From positions 5,253,001-5,317,000 of the forward strand of contig NZ_CP163443.1 of assembly GCF_041053055.1 (NCBI RefSeq): a DNA stretch of 64,000 nucleotides. Reading direction: 5' to 3'. The notes beneath the pieces were generated by a model that did not search any database, was not told the DNA's origin, and saw only the letters and a program-made list of their open reading frames with translations. This document shows, one piece after another, positions 44,941 to 53,212 of this stretch (positions are counted from its first letter, which is position 1; each line of letters starts with the position of its first letter). This DNA is from Streptomyces sp. R41. GTDB taxonomy: Bacteria > Actinomycetota > Actinomycetes > Streptomycetales > Streptomycetaceae. The translations under genes were made by a program, and so were the position numbers.

Positions 44941-46416
44941 TCAGGTCTGCGCCATGTCCACGAAGCGCGAGTAGTGGCCCTGGAAGGCCACCGTGATCGT
45001 GGCCGTCGGGCCGTTACGGTGCTTGCCGACGATGATGTCCGCCTCGCCCGCGCGCGGTGACTCCTTCTCGTACGCATCCTCGCGGTGCAGCAGGATCACC
45101 ATGTCCGCATCCTGCTCGATCGATCCGGACTCACGCAGGTCGGAAACCATCGGCTTCTTGTCCGTACGCTGCTCGGGACCACGGTTGAGCTGCGACAGCG
45201 CGATCACCGGCAGCTCCAGCTCCTTGGCGAGCAGCTTCAGGTTTCGCGACATGTCGGAGACTTCCTGCTGGCGGCTCTCGGACCGCTTGCCGCCCGACTG
45301 CATCAGCTGCAGATAGTCGATGACCACGAGCTTCAGGTCGTTGCGCTGCTTGAGGCGACGGCACTTGGCGCGGATCTCCATCATCGACAGGTTCGGAGAG
45401 TCGTCGATGTAGAGCGGGGCGGCCGAGACGTCTGGCATGCGGCGCGCGAGCCGGGTCCAGTCCTCGTCGGTCATCGTGCCGGACCTCATGTGGTGCAGGG
45501 CCACGCGCGCCTCGGCCGACAGCAGACGCATCGCGATCTCGTTGCGGCCCATTTCGAGCGAGAAGATCACGCTGGGCATGTTGTGCTTGATCGAGCAGGC
45601 CCGGGCGAAGTCCAGGGCCAGCGTCGACTTACCCATGGCGGGACGGGCCGCGATGATGATCATCTGGCCCGGGTGCAGACCGTTGGTGAGTGAGTCGAGG
45701 TCGGTGAAGCCGGTCGGCACGCCGGTCATCTCCCCCGACCGCGAACCGATCGCCTCGATCTCGTCGAGCGCGCCCTCCATGATGTCGCCGAGCGGCAGAT
45801 AGTCCTCGGTGGTGCGCTGCTCGGTGACGGCATAGATCTCCGCCTGGGCGCTGTTCACGATCTCGTCGACGTCGCCGTCGGCCGCGTATCCCATCTGAGT
45901 GATGCGCGTACCCGCCTCGACCAGGCGGCGCAGGACCGCCCGCTCGTGCACGATCTCCGCGTAGTACTCGGCATTCGCCGCGGTCGGGACGGTCTGCACC
46001 AGGGTGTGGAGATACGGTGCGCCGCCGACCTTCGTGATCTCGCCGCGCTTGGTGAGCTCGGCCGCGACCGTGATGGGGTCGGCCGGCTCGCCCTTCGCGT
46101 ACAGGTCGAGGATCGCCCCGTAGATGGTCTCGTGCGCGGGCCGGTAGAAATCGTGGCCCTTGAGTACTTCGACGACATCGGCGATGGCGTCCTTGGACAG
46201 GAGCATGCCGCCGAGGACGGACTGCTCGGCGTCCAGGTCCTGGGGCGGCACGCGCTCGAAGGACGAACCTCCGCCCTCCCACGAGCCACTGTCCCGGTCG
46301 CGGTCGTGCTGTTCGTCTCGGCCGCGGCCACCGTTGCTGTGCCGGCGGGAAGAGGGCAGACGATCACTGGGACCGCTGTCGGCCCAGGGGTCGTCCAAGG
46401 GCTCGGAAATACTCAC
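44941..46416 (-). CDS. dnaB: Replicative DNA helicase DnaB
   Basis: A 491-residue hexameric helicase that unwinds DNA at the fork in the 5'-3' direction. The variable N-terminal about 50 residues are charged. The N-terminal domain starts at PPQDLDAEQSVLGGMLLSKD, and the RecA-like domain contains Walker A (ARPAMGKSTLALD), Walker B (KLVVIDYLQLM), SQLNRGPEQR and the arginine finger region DLRESGSIEQDADM. No intein interrupts the sites. GTG 46416 (VSISEPLDDPW) follows GAGGAGGTG. DnaA boxes lie about 180-225 bp upstream. Confidence 0.97.
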   Translation of the reverse strand: MSISEPLDDPWADSGPSDRLPSSRRHSNGGRGRDEQHDRDRDSGSWEGGGSSFERVPPQDLDAEQSVLGGMLLSKDAIADVVEVLKGHDFYRPAHETIYGAILDLYAKGEPADPITVAAELTKRGEITKVGGAPYLHTLVQTVPTAANAEYYAEIVHERAVLRRLVEAGTRITQMGYAADGDVDEIVNSAQAEIYAVTEQRTTEDYLPLGDIMEGALDEIEAIGSRSGEMTGVPTGFTDLDSLTNGLHPGQMIIIAARPAMGKSTLALDFARACSIKHNMPSVIFSLEMGRNEIAMRLLSAEARVALHHMRSGTMTDEDWTRLARRMPDVSAAPLYIDDSPNLSMMEIRAKCRRLKQRNDLKLVVIDYLQLMQSGGKRSESRQQEVSDMSRNLKLLAKELELPVIALSQLNRGPEQRTDKKPMVSDLRESGSIEQDADMVILLHREDAYEKESPRAGEADIIVGKHRNGPTATITVAFQGHYSRFVDMAQT

Positions 46417-46875
46417 CGAGCCACCTCCTCCCGTCCGCCGAGCGGACCTAACCGTGCCCCTCATTTCTACGGCACGGCACTGACAATTGAGATGCCCAAC
46501 TCCGGTTCTGACGCGTCGGTTTTGCCAGGTTTCCGAGGACGGAGGAGAGAGCGGGTGCCGCACCACGTTAGGCCCGCGGGCACCGTCAGCCAATCTGGTT
46601 ATCCACAGGCCATGTGGACGACGGCCCGGATGCTGTGGAGAACCCCACAAAACCTGTGCACGACCCGGTGGACAGCCCTGTGAACAAGCCCTCAGACCCT
46701 CCGGCGAACCGGCTCTGACCTGCTACTTTCCCGTCCACCGGCTGTGCAGAAGAAAAACTTTCCCGGTCGGACCAAGATCGCTGCAAACGGTACGCGTCGG
46801 CACACCCCACCAGAGAGTGAGTAAGGGTCCTTTTGACATTGCATCTCTTACCTGTGGAAGATTAGATTGGTGCTC
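46417..46875. other. Gene-free divergent region between dnaB and MATE
   Basis: This 459-bp gap must hold the dnaB and MATE promoters. It contains DnaA-box-like 9-mers, further looser matches (TGTGCACGA near 46656) and a minus-strand frame without ribosome-binding site or homology. No terminator or RNA gene was seen. Confidence 0.5.
46599..46642. promoter_or_regulatory. DnaA boxes upstream of dnaB
   Basis: TTATCCACA (46599-46607, plus strand) is a perfect classical box. TGTGGACGA (46613-46621) and TGTGGAGAA (46634-46642) are inverted copies, TCGTCCACA and TTCTCCACA on the minus strand. A fourth weaker match TGTGGAAGA lies at 46853-46861, just before the MATE start. Confidence 0.55.
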
Positions 46876-48213
46876 ATGACACAGGCTCCCGCGGCACCCC
46901 AGGCCGCCCGACGCCGGCACGACCGAGAGATCGTCGCGCTGGCCGTTCCGGCCTTCGGCGCACTCGTCGCCGAGCCTCTCTTCGTAATGGCCGACAGCGC
47001 CATCGTCGGCCATCTCGGCACCGCGCAGCTGGCCGGTCTCGGCGTCGCCTCGGCGCTCCTCATGACCGCCGTCGGCGTCTTCGTGTTCCTCGCCTACGCC
47101 ACCACGGCCGCCGTCGCCCGCCGTGTCGGCGCGGGCGATCTGCGGGCCGCGATTCGCCAAGGCATGGACGGCATCTGGCTCGCCCTGCTGATCGGCGCAG
47201 CCGTCATCGCCGTCGTCCTGCCCACGGCACCCGCCCTCATGGAACTGTTCGGCGCCTCCGACACCGCCGCTCCGTACGCCACCACCTATCTGCGGATCTC
47301 GACGCTCGGCATCCCTGCCATGCTCGTCGTGCTCGCCGCCACCGGCGTCCTGCGCGGACTGCAGGACACAAAGACCCCGCTCTACGTGGCCGTCGGGGGC
47401 TTCGTCGCCAACGCCGCCCTCAACGTGGGCCTCGTCTACGGCGCCGACCTGGGCATCGCGGGCTCCGCCTGGGGCACCGTCATCGCTCAGTGCGGCATGG
47501 CCGCCGTCTATCTGTACGTCGTCATCCGGGGAGCGCGGAAGCACGGTGCCTCGCTGCGGCCGGATGCCGCCGGGATACGGGCCTGCGCCCAGGCAGGCGC
47601 GCCTCTTCTCGTGCGCACGCTGTCGCTGCGGGCCATTCTCATGATCGCCACGGCGGTCGCCGCGCGGCTCGGGGACGCCGAGATGGCGGCGCACCAGATC
47701 GTCCTCTCGCTGTGGAGTCTGCTCGCCTTCGCGCTCGACGCGATCGCCATCGCCGGACAGGCCATCATCGGGCGCTATCTCGGCGCGGACGATGCCCGAG
47801 GCGCCCGCGAGGCCTGCCGCCGCATGGTGCAGTGGGGCATCGCCACTGGACTCGCACTCGGCCTCCTGGTCATCGCCGCTCGTCCCCTCTTCCTGCCTCT
47901 CTTCAGCAGCGATTCGACCGTGCGAGACGCTGCGCTGCCCGCCTTGTTGATGGTGGCCGTCTCGCAACCGATCTGCGGCATCGTCTTCGTCCTGGACGGT
48001 GTCCTGATGGGAGCGGGGGACGGGCCATACCTGGCGTGGGCCATGCTGCTCACCCTGGCGGCCTTCGCTCCCGTCGCACTACTCGTCCCCACACTCGGCG
48101 GCGGTCTCACCGCACTCTGGGGAGCCATGACGCTGATGATGACGATACGGATGCTGACCCTGTGGCTGCGTTCTCGCTCGGGCCGCTGGATCGTCACGGG
48201 CGCGACGCGCTGA
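46876..48213 (+). CDS. MATE family efflux transporter
   Basis: A 445-residue protein with about twelve membrane helices. The N-terminal half opens with EIVALAVPAFGALVAEPLFV, then MADSAIVGHLGTAQLAGLGV, the family signature (DinF-like branch). TGVLRGLQDTKTPLYVAVGG is the conserved inter-helix motif. Members export drugs or metabolites in exchange for Na+ or H+. DinF neighbours lexA in other bacteria, but here the neighbour is dnaB. It starts at ATG 46876; GTG 46870 is possible. Two parS sites follow its stop. Confidence 0.92.
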   Translation: MTQAPAAPQAARRRHDREIVALAVPAFGALVAEPLFVMADSAIVGHLGTAQLAGLGVASALLMTAVGVFVFLAYATTAAVARRVGAGDLRAAIRQGMDGIWLALLIGAAVIAVVLPTAPALMELFGASDTAAPYATTYLRISTLGIPAMLVVLAATGVLRGLQDTKTPLYVAVGGFVANAALNVGLVYGADLGIAGSAWGTVIAQCGMAAVYLYVVIRGARKHGASLRPDAAGIRACAQAGAPLLVRTLSLRAILMIATAVAARLGDAEMAAHQIVLSLWSLLAFALDAIAIAGQAIIGRYLGADDARGAREACRRMVQWGIATGLALGLLVIAARPLFLPLFSSDSTVRDAALPALLMVAVSQPICGIVFVLDGVLMGAGDGPYLAWAMLLTLAAFAPVALLVPTLGGGLTALWGAMTLMMTIRMLTLWLRSRSGRWIVTGATR

Positions 48214-48215
48214 CC

Positions 48216-48229
48216 GTTTCACGTGAAAC
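48216..48229. promoter_or_regulatory. parS site (exact)
   Basis: An exact GTTTCACGTGAAAC starting 3 bp after the MATE stop codon. It is the first of a close pair with centres 17 bp apart. Confidence 0.93.
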
Positions 48230-48232
48230 CCC

Positions 48233-48246
48233 GTTTCACGTGAAAC
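48233..48246. promoter_or_regulatory. parS site (exact)
   Basis: Second copy of the pair after the MATE gene. Only 3 bp separate it from the first, so both cannot be extruded as hairpins with long arms. Confidence 0.93.
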
Positions 48247-48295
48247 AACGAGTGCCGGCATCCCCGTGAAACGCAGCCTCATGCTCGCGAAACGT

Positions 48296-48329
48296 AGAAG
48301 GGCCGCACCCCGAGGGGTGCGGCCCTTCT
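48296..48329. terminator. Strong bidirectional terminator downstream of rplI
   Basis: A perfect 15-bp stem (AGAAGGGCCGCACCC with its complement) closes a 4-nt CGAG loop. The arms give A-rich and T-rich flanks. It ends the rpsF-ssb-rpsR-rplI transcript and probably also the MATE transcript. Confidence 0.9.
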
Positions 48330-48352
48330 CTCAGCTATGCCGAGCGCTGCAC

Positions 48353-48799
48353 TCAGGCAGCGACAACCTCGATGTTGACCTTGGCGGCAACCTCGGGGTG
48401 CAGACGCACGGACGTCTCGTGGGCGCCCAGAGTCTTGATCGGCGCGCCCAGCTCGATGCGGCGCTTGTCGACCTCGGGGCCACCGGAAGCCTTGATCGCC
48501 GAGGCGATGTCGGCCGGGGTGACGGAACCGAAGAGACGACCGGCGTCGCCGGAGCGAACGGCCAGGCGGACCTTGACGCCTTCGAGGCGGGCCTTGATCT
48601 CGTTGGCCTGCTCGATGGTCGCGATCTCGTGGATCTTGCGAGCGCGACGAATCTGCTCGACGTCCTTCTCGCCGCCCTTGGTCCAGCGGATCGCGAAGTT
48701 CCGCGGGATCAGGTAGTTGCGAGCGTAACCGTCCTTGACGTCGACGACGTCGCCCGCGGCACCGAGGCCGGAGACCTCGTGGGTGAGGATGATCTTCAT
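48353..48799 (-). CDS. rplI: 50S ribosomal protein L9
   Basis: A 148-residue protein. It begins [20 protein letters not shown], then [17 protein letters not shown], the RNA-binding N domain, followed by the long connecting helix and C domain ([14 protein letters not shown]). The length is typical. It is the last gene of the rpsF-ssb-rpsR-rplI operon, 18 bp after rpsR. L9 binds 23S rRNA near the L1 stalk and limits frameshifting. Confidence 0.98.
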   Translation of the reverse strand: MKIILTHEVSGLGAAGDVVDVKDGYARNYLIPRNFAIRWTKGGEKDVEQIRRARKIHEIATIEQANEIKARLEGVKVRLAVRSGDAGRLFGSVTPADIASAIKASGGPEVDKRRIELGAPIKTLGAHETSVRLHPEVAAKVNIEVVAA

Positions 48800-48817
48800 G
48801 TGTCGGTCACCCTTCCC

Positions 48818-49054
48818 TTATCGCGCGGTGGAGGTGTAGGGCAGCAGCGCCATCTCACGGCTGTTCTTCACGGCCGTGGCGACGTCACGCTGGTGCTGCG
48901 TGCAGTTGCCGGTCACGCGGCGGGCACGGATCTTGCCGCGGTCGGAAATGAACTTCCGCAGCATGTTCGTGTCCTTGTAGTCCACGTACGTGACCTTGTC
49001 CTTGCAGAAAGCGCAGACCTTCTTCTTCGGCTTGCGCACAGGCGGCTTCGCCAT
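48818..49054 (-). CDS. rpsR: 30S ribosomal protein S18, zinc-binding (C+) form
   Basis: A 78-residue S18 ([40 protein letters not shown]). Cys14, Cys17, Cys51 and His54 form a probable CxxC...CxxH zinc site. Streptomyces usually also carries a cysteine-free paralogue that is expressed under zinc limitation; this C+ copy would be the zinc-replete one. It lies between ssb (58 bp) and rplI (18 bp). Confidence 0.97.
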   Translation of the reverse strand: MAKPPVRKPKKKVCAFCKDKVTYVDYKDTNMLRKFISDRGKIRARRVTGNCTQHQRDVATAVKNSREMALLPYTSTAR

Positions 49055-49111
49055 GGTGTATCTCCTGTGTGATCAAGAAGTGGGGGTACGACCCACCCTC
49101 GGCCCAGGGGC

Positions 49112-49705
49112 CTAGAAGGGGGGCTCGTCCGAGTAGCCGCCGCCGGAGCCGCCGGAGCTTCCGCCCCAGCCGCCACCGCCACCGCCGCCGCCCTGGTTGC
49201 CACCGGCAGGGGCGCTGGTCGCCCAGGGGTCTTCGGCGGGAGCGCCGCCACCCTGCTGCTGACCGCCGCCGGAGCTTCCGCCCCAGCCGCCGCCCTGCTG
49301 GCCGCCGCCACCGCCGGCGTAACCGCCCTGGCCGCCTCGACCAGTGGTCTTGGTGACCTTGGCCGTGGCGTTCTTCAGGCTGGCGCCGACTTCCTCGACG
49401 TCCAGCTCGTAGACCGTGCGCTTGACGCCCTCACGGTCCTCGTAGGACCGCTGCTTCAGCCGGCCCTGCACGATGACGCGCATGCCTCGCTGGAGCGATT
49501 CGGCGACGTTCTCCGCCGCCTGACGCCAGACCGAGCAGGTCAGGAACAGGCTCTCGCCGTCCTTCCACTCATTGGTCTGACGGTCGAAGGTGCGGGGAGT
49601 GGACGCGACACGAAACTTCGCGACCGCCGCACCGGAAGGGGTGAAGCGCAGCTCGGGGTCGTCGACAAGATTGCCGACGACCGTGATGACGGTCTCGCCT
49701 GCCAT
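49112..49705 (-). CDS. ssb: Single-stranded DNA-binding protein
   Basis: A 197-residue SSB. Residues about 1-110 are the OB fold ([40 protein letters not shown]). A glycine/glutamine-rich linker (about 120-185) leads to the acidic tip SDEPPF, which recruits replication and repair partners. Its position between rpsF and rpsR is the conserved operon order. Streptomyces also has a second SSB used in spore chromosome segregation, which is not this one. Confidence 0.98.
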   Translation of the reverse strand: MAGETVITVVGNLVDDPELRFTPSGAAVAKFRVASTPRTFDRQTNEWKDGESLFLTCSVWRQAAENVAESLQRGMRVIVQGRLKQRSYEDREGVKRTVYELDVEEVGASLKNATAKVTKTTGRGGQGGYAGGGGGQQGGGWGGSSGGGQQQGGGAPAEDPWATSAPAGGNQGGGGGGGGWGGSSGGSGGGYSDEPPF

Positions 49706-49776
49706 GGGGGAACCTCTCGGCGGGTTTGCTGCTGGCTGCTTGTGCTACTCGATGCCCGAGATCAGCTGAGCAGAGC

Positions 49777-50067
49777 TCAGTGGGTCTCGGGACGGAGGAC
49801 CTTGGTCCGGAGGACCGACTCGTTCAGGTTCATCTGGCGGTCGAGCTCCTTGACGACCGCAGGCTCGGCCTGCAGGTCGATGACCGAGTAGATGCCCTCG
49901 GGCTTCTTCTTGATCTCGTACGCGAGACGACGACGGCCCCAGGTGTCGACCTTCTCGACCTTTCCATTGCCCTCACGGACAACGGAGAGGAAGTTCTCGA
50001 TCAGCGGAGAGACAGCGCGCTCCTCGAGATCGGGGTCGAGGATGACCATCACCTCGTAGTGACGCAT
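49777..50067 (-). CDS. rpsF: 30S ribosomal protein S6
   Basis: A 96-residue S6 ([54 protein letters not shown]). It binds S18 and 16S rRNA in the platform of the small subunit. It is the first gene of the operon. ATG 50067 is preceded by AGGAGGTGGGTTCCAC, a strong ribosome-binding site. The 286-bp gap upstream holds its promoter, not resolved here, and no other gene. Confidence 0.98.
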   Translation of the reverse strand: MRHYEVMVILDPDLEERAVSPLIENFLSVVREGNGKVEKVDTWGRRRLAYEIKKKPEGIYSVIDLQAEPAVVKELDRQMNLNESVLRTKVLRPETH

Positions 50068-50353
50068 GTGGAACCCACCTCCTTTGGACTCAGCGGCCAC
50101 GGTCGTTCCGTGGCAGGAGGGTTGTGATGCGTACGCAACGGTATCGGCCGCCACTGACAATCGGGCTCCCCGTCGGTGGACCGAGCGGGAATCCCTGTCG
50201 TGACCTGGCCTTGGCCTGGGCAGACACCGGTGCAGACGGTACAGACTACCTGCACACCGGCTTCCGGTTGAAATCCGACCGGGTTGACCGTCAATCTGTA
50301 CACATCGGGTGTGTATGGCGCTACGATGCGCCGCCTTCCGCAGGAGGTGCCTC

Positions 50354-50674
50354 ATGGCACAGGTATTGCGACCCAACACCACAGGCTCCACCGGCTCCCT
50401 CTTCGCCACGGATGGCAAGGCCCATCCGCTCCAGGACACCTTGCTCGCGGTGACCCTGGTGCTCGGGATCATGGCCTTCGTCACGGCGATGTTCGACAGC
50501 CTGCATCTGATCAGCTCCTGGGCCGGCCTGGTGGGAATCCTCACCGGTGCGTACGGGCAGTTCATCTCCGAGACGACGCGTGAACGCTTCGGGCTGATTC
50601 TGGGGCTGGGCGCATCGGCCGTCGGCTTCTTCCTCGGCATGGCCCATGGGGGCCTCTTCGGCGGCCTCTTCTAA
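50354..50674 (+). CDS. Small conserved membrane protein
   Basis: A 106-residue protein with three hydrophobic helices ([56 protein letters not shown]). The strong ribosome-binding site CAGGAGGTGC precedes ATG 50354. I do not recognise a functional family; comparable small proteins occur at this place in Streptomyces genomes as I remember. It may be co-expressed with femX 163 bp downstream. Confidence 0.8.
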   Translation: MAQVLRPNTTGSTGSLFATDGKAHPLQDTLLAVTLVLGIMAFVTAMFDSLHLISSWAGLVGILTGAYGQFISETTRERFGLILGLGASAVGFFLGMAHGGLFGGLF

Positions 50675-50837
50675 CCCGAACACCCGTTTTCCCCTGCCTC
50701 CGGGACTCTTCTCCATCCGTCCCCGGCACGCAGGTTCCATACAGCCATTCGGGGCGCTCCCAGGGCGCAGTAGGCTTCGGCGCGAGAGCCGGAGCCCCTG
50801 TACCCATGGGGACACACCAGCCCGAGGAGCGCCCCGA

Positions 50838-51959
50838 ATGAGTCTGACCCTGAGGACCATCAGCCGAGAGCAGCATCTGGCATACATCCAGAGCCTGCCC
50901 GCGGCGAGCCACATGCAGGTCCCGGCCTGGGCAGACGTCAAGGCGGAGTGGCGCTCCGAGAACCTCGGCTGGTTCGACGACAGGACCGGCGAGATGGTCG
51001 GCGCGGGTCTGGTGCTGTACCGCCAGCTGCCCAAGATCAAGCGCTATCTCGCCTATCTGCCCGAGGGTCCGGTCATCAACTGGTTCGCGCCGAACCTCGA
51101 CGACTGGCTGCAGCCGATGCTCGCGCACCTCAAGCAGCAGGGCGCCTTCTCCGTGAAGATGGGCCCGCCGGTGATCATTCGGCGCTGGGAGGCCACGTCC
51201 ATCAAGGGCGGCATCCAGAACCCGGACGTGAAGCGCCTGCGCGACATCGAGGCGGACTTCATCGAGCCGCGCGCCTTCGAGGTCGCCGACAAGCTGCGCC
51301 GCATGGGCTGGCAGCAGGGCGAGGACGGCGGCGCCGGCTTCGGCGACGTGCAGCCCCGCTACGTCTTCCAGGTGCCGCTGGCCAACCGCTCCCTGGAAGA
51401 GGTCCACAAGAACTTCAACCAGCTGTGGCGCCGCAATATCAAGAAGGCCGAGAAGGCGGGCGTCGAGGTCGTCCAGGGCGGCTACCAGGACCTGGAGGAG
51501 TGGCAGCGGCTGTACGAGATCACCGCCGTCCGCGACCACTTCCGGCCCCGCCCGCTGTCGTACTTCCAGCGCATGTGGACGGCCCTCAACACCGAGGACC
51601 CCAACCGCATGCGGCTGTACTTCGCGCGCCACGACGGCGTGAACCTGTCGGCCGCGACGATGCTGGTCGTCGGCGGGCACGTCTGGTACTCGTACGGCGC
51701 CTCGGACAACATCGGCCGCGAGGTCCGGCCCTCGAACGCGATGCAGTGGCGGATGCTGCGCGACGCGTACGCCCTGGGGGCGACCGTCTACGACCTGCGC
51801 GGCATCTCCGACTCGCTGGACGAGACCGATCACCTCTTCGGCCTGATCCAGTTCAAGGTGGGCACGGGTGGGCAGGCCGCCGAGTACCTCGGCGAGTGGG
51901 ACTTCCCGCTGAACAAGCTGCTCCACAAGGCGCTCGACATCTACATGTCTCGCCGCTGA
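50838..51959 (+). CDS. femX: FemX-like peptidoglycan interpeptide bridge enzyme
   Basis: A 373-residue protein of the FemABX family (GNAT-like double fold). Typical regions are QVPAWADVKAEWRSENLGWF, YLAYLPEGPVINW, NFNQLWRRNIKKAEKAGVEV and WYSYGASDNIGREVRPSNAM. In S. coelicolor FemX adds the first glycine of the interpeptide bridge to lipid-linked precursor using glycyl-tRNA, and this gene's position next to the dnaB/rpsF block matches. It is a cytoplasmic enzyme acting at the membrane face. ATG 50838 follows GAGGAGCGCC. Confidence 0.93.
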   Translation: MSLTLRTISREQHLAYIQSLPAASHMQVPAWADVKAEWRSENLGWFDDRTGEMVGAGLVLYRQLPKIKRYLAYLPEGPVINWFAPNLDDWLQPMLAHLKQQGAFSVKMGPPVIIRRWEATSIKGGIQNPDVKRLRDIEADFIEPRAFEVADKLRRMGWQQGEDGGAGFGDVQPRYVFQVPLANRSLEEVHKNFNQLWRRNIKKAEKAGVEVVQGGYQDLEEWQRLYEITAVRDHFRPRPLSYFQRMWTALNTEDPNRMRLYFARHDGVNLSAATMLVVGGHVWYSYGASDNIGREVRPSNAMQWRMLRDAYALGATVYDLRGISDSLDETDHLFGLIQFKVGTGGQAAEYLGEWDFPLNKLLHKALDIYMSRR

Positions 51960-52087
51960 GCCAGCCCGAACCGCATGCCAAGCCGCTGATCCGGCACGGC
52001 GTCGCCCCGTCGGTCCGGCGAATCCGCCACAATTTCCTTTCATACCTCTGATACACCGCAGCCACGAGAAAGGTTCCGGGACCGGCC

Positions 52088-53119
52088 ATGGCGCTCACGC
52101 TCTACGTCGACACCGCGCGCTGGCGGGCACACCACAAGCACGTGTCCGAGCAGTTTCCGGGGCTGGTCCCCGTCTGCAAGGGCAACGGCTATGGCTTCGG
52201 CCACGAGCGGCTCGCGGACGAGGCCACCCGCCTGGGCTCGGACGTCCTCGCCGTCGGCACCACCTACGAAGCCGCCCGGATCAAGGACTGGTTCGGCGGC
52301 GACCTGCTGGTCCTGACGCCGTTCAGGCGGGGCGAGGAGCCCGTGCCGCTGCCTGACCGCGTCATCCGCTCCGTGTCGTCCGTGGACGGCGTGTACGGCC
52401 TTGTGGGGGCCCGTGTCGTCATCGAGGTGATGTCCTCGATGAAGCGGCACGGCGTGAGCGAGCAGGATCTGCCCCACCTGCACTCCGCCATAGAGAACGT
52501 CCGGCTGGAGGGCTTCGCCATCCACCTGCCGCTGGACCGCACCGACGGCTCGGACGCCGTCGAGGAGGTCATCGGCTGGATGGACCGCCTGCGCGCCGCC
52601 CGCCTGCCGCTGCACACGATGTTCGTCAGCCACCTCAAGGCCGAGGAACTGGCCCGTCTCCAGCAGCAGTTCCCGCAGACCCGCTTCCGCGCCCGTATCG
52701 GCACGCGGCTGTGGCTGGGGGACCACGAGGCGACCGAGTACCGCGGAGCCGTCCTGGACGTCACACGCGTCTCCAAGGGCGACCGCTTCGGCTACCGGCA
52801 GCAGAAGGCGGCCTCCGACGGCTGGCTGGTCGTCGTCGCGGGCGGTACGTCGCACGGAGTGGGTCTGGAGGCCCCGAAGGCGCTGCACGGCGTCATGCCG
52901 CGCGCCAAGGGCGTCGCCCGCGCCGGCCTCGCGACGGTCAACCGGAACCTTTCGCCGTTCGTCTGGGCGGGCAAGCAGCGCTGGTTCGCGGAACCCCCGC
53001 ACATGCAGGTCTCGATCCTCTTCGTGCCCGCGGACGCCACGGAGCCGAGGGTCGGCGACGAGTTGGTGGCCCATCTGCGGCACACCACCACGCAGTTCGA
53101 CCGCATCGTCGAACGCTGA
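52088..53119 (+). CDS. Alanine racemase-like PLP protein
   Basis: A 343-residue protein resembling alanine racemase. The PLP lysine lies in VPVCKGNGYGFG (family motif KANAYG), and the opposing tyrosine region is KGDRFGYRQQ. The C-terminal signature GYADG of true racemases is missing (VVVAGGTSHGVG instead), so racemase activity is doubtful. Its location 128 bp after femX suggests a cell-wall role. A PLP-binding regulatory function is also possible. ATG 52088 lies inside GGCCATGG. Confidence 0.85.
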   Translation: MALTLYVDTARWRAHHKHVSEQFPGLVPVCKGNGYGFGHERLADEATRLGSDVLAVGTTYEAARIKDWFGGDLLVLTPFRRGEEPVPLPDRVIRSVSSVDGVYGLVGARVVIEVMSSMKRHGVSEQDLPHLHSAIENVRLEGFAIHLPLDRTDGSDAVEEVIGWMDRLRAARLPLHTMFVSHLKAEELARLQQQFPQTRFRARIGTRLWLGDHEATEYRGAVLDVTRVSKGDRFGYRQQKAASDGWLVVVAGGTSHGVGLEAPKALHGVMPRAKGVARAGLATVNRNLSPFVWAGKQRWFAEPPHMQVSILFVPADATEPRVGDELVAHLRHTTTQFDRIVER

Positions 53120-53152
53120 CCCCCCAGGGCTCGCCCCGCTCGGACACAGCAG

Positions 53153-53185
53153 AAAGGCCGTACACGGACAGCGTGTACGGCCTTT
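53153..53185. terminator. Rho-independent-like terminator
   Basis: AAAGGCCGTACAC and GTGTACGGCCTTT form a perfect 13-bp stem with a 7-nt loop, followed by T on the plus strand. It separates the racemase-like gene from the convergent membrane glycosyltransferase gene. Confidence 0.9.
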
Positions 53186-53212
53186 TGCGTGGCTTCCCTA
53201 CGCCCTGTTCGC

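Noticed and set aside
44941..46416. Intein in DnaB
   Set aside because: The Walker A and other helicase motifs are continuous and the length is normal.
46586..46810. 74-codon minus-strand frame upstream of dnaB
   Set aside because: Only Ser/Gly-rich sequence, no ribosome-binding site and it overlaps the DnaA boxes. More likely non-coding.
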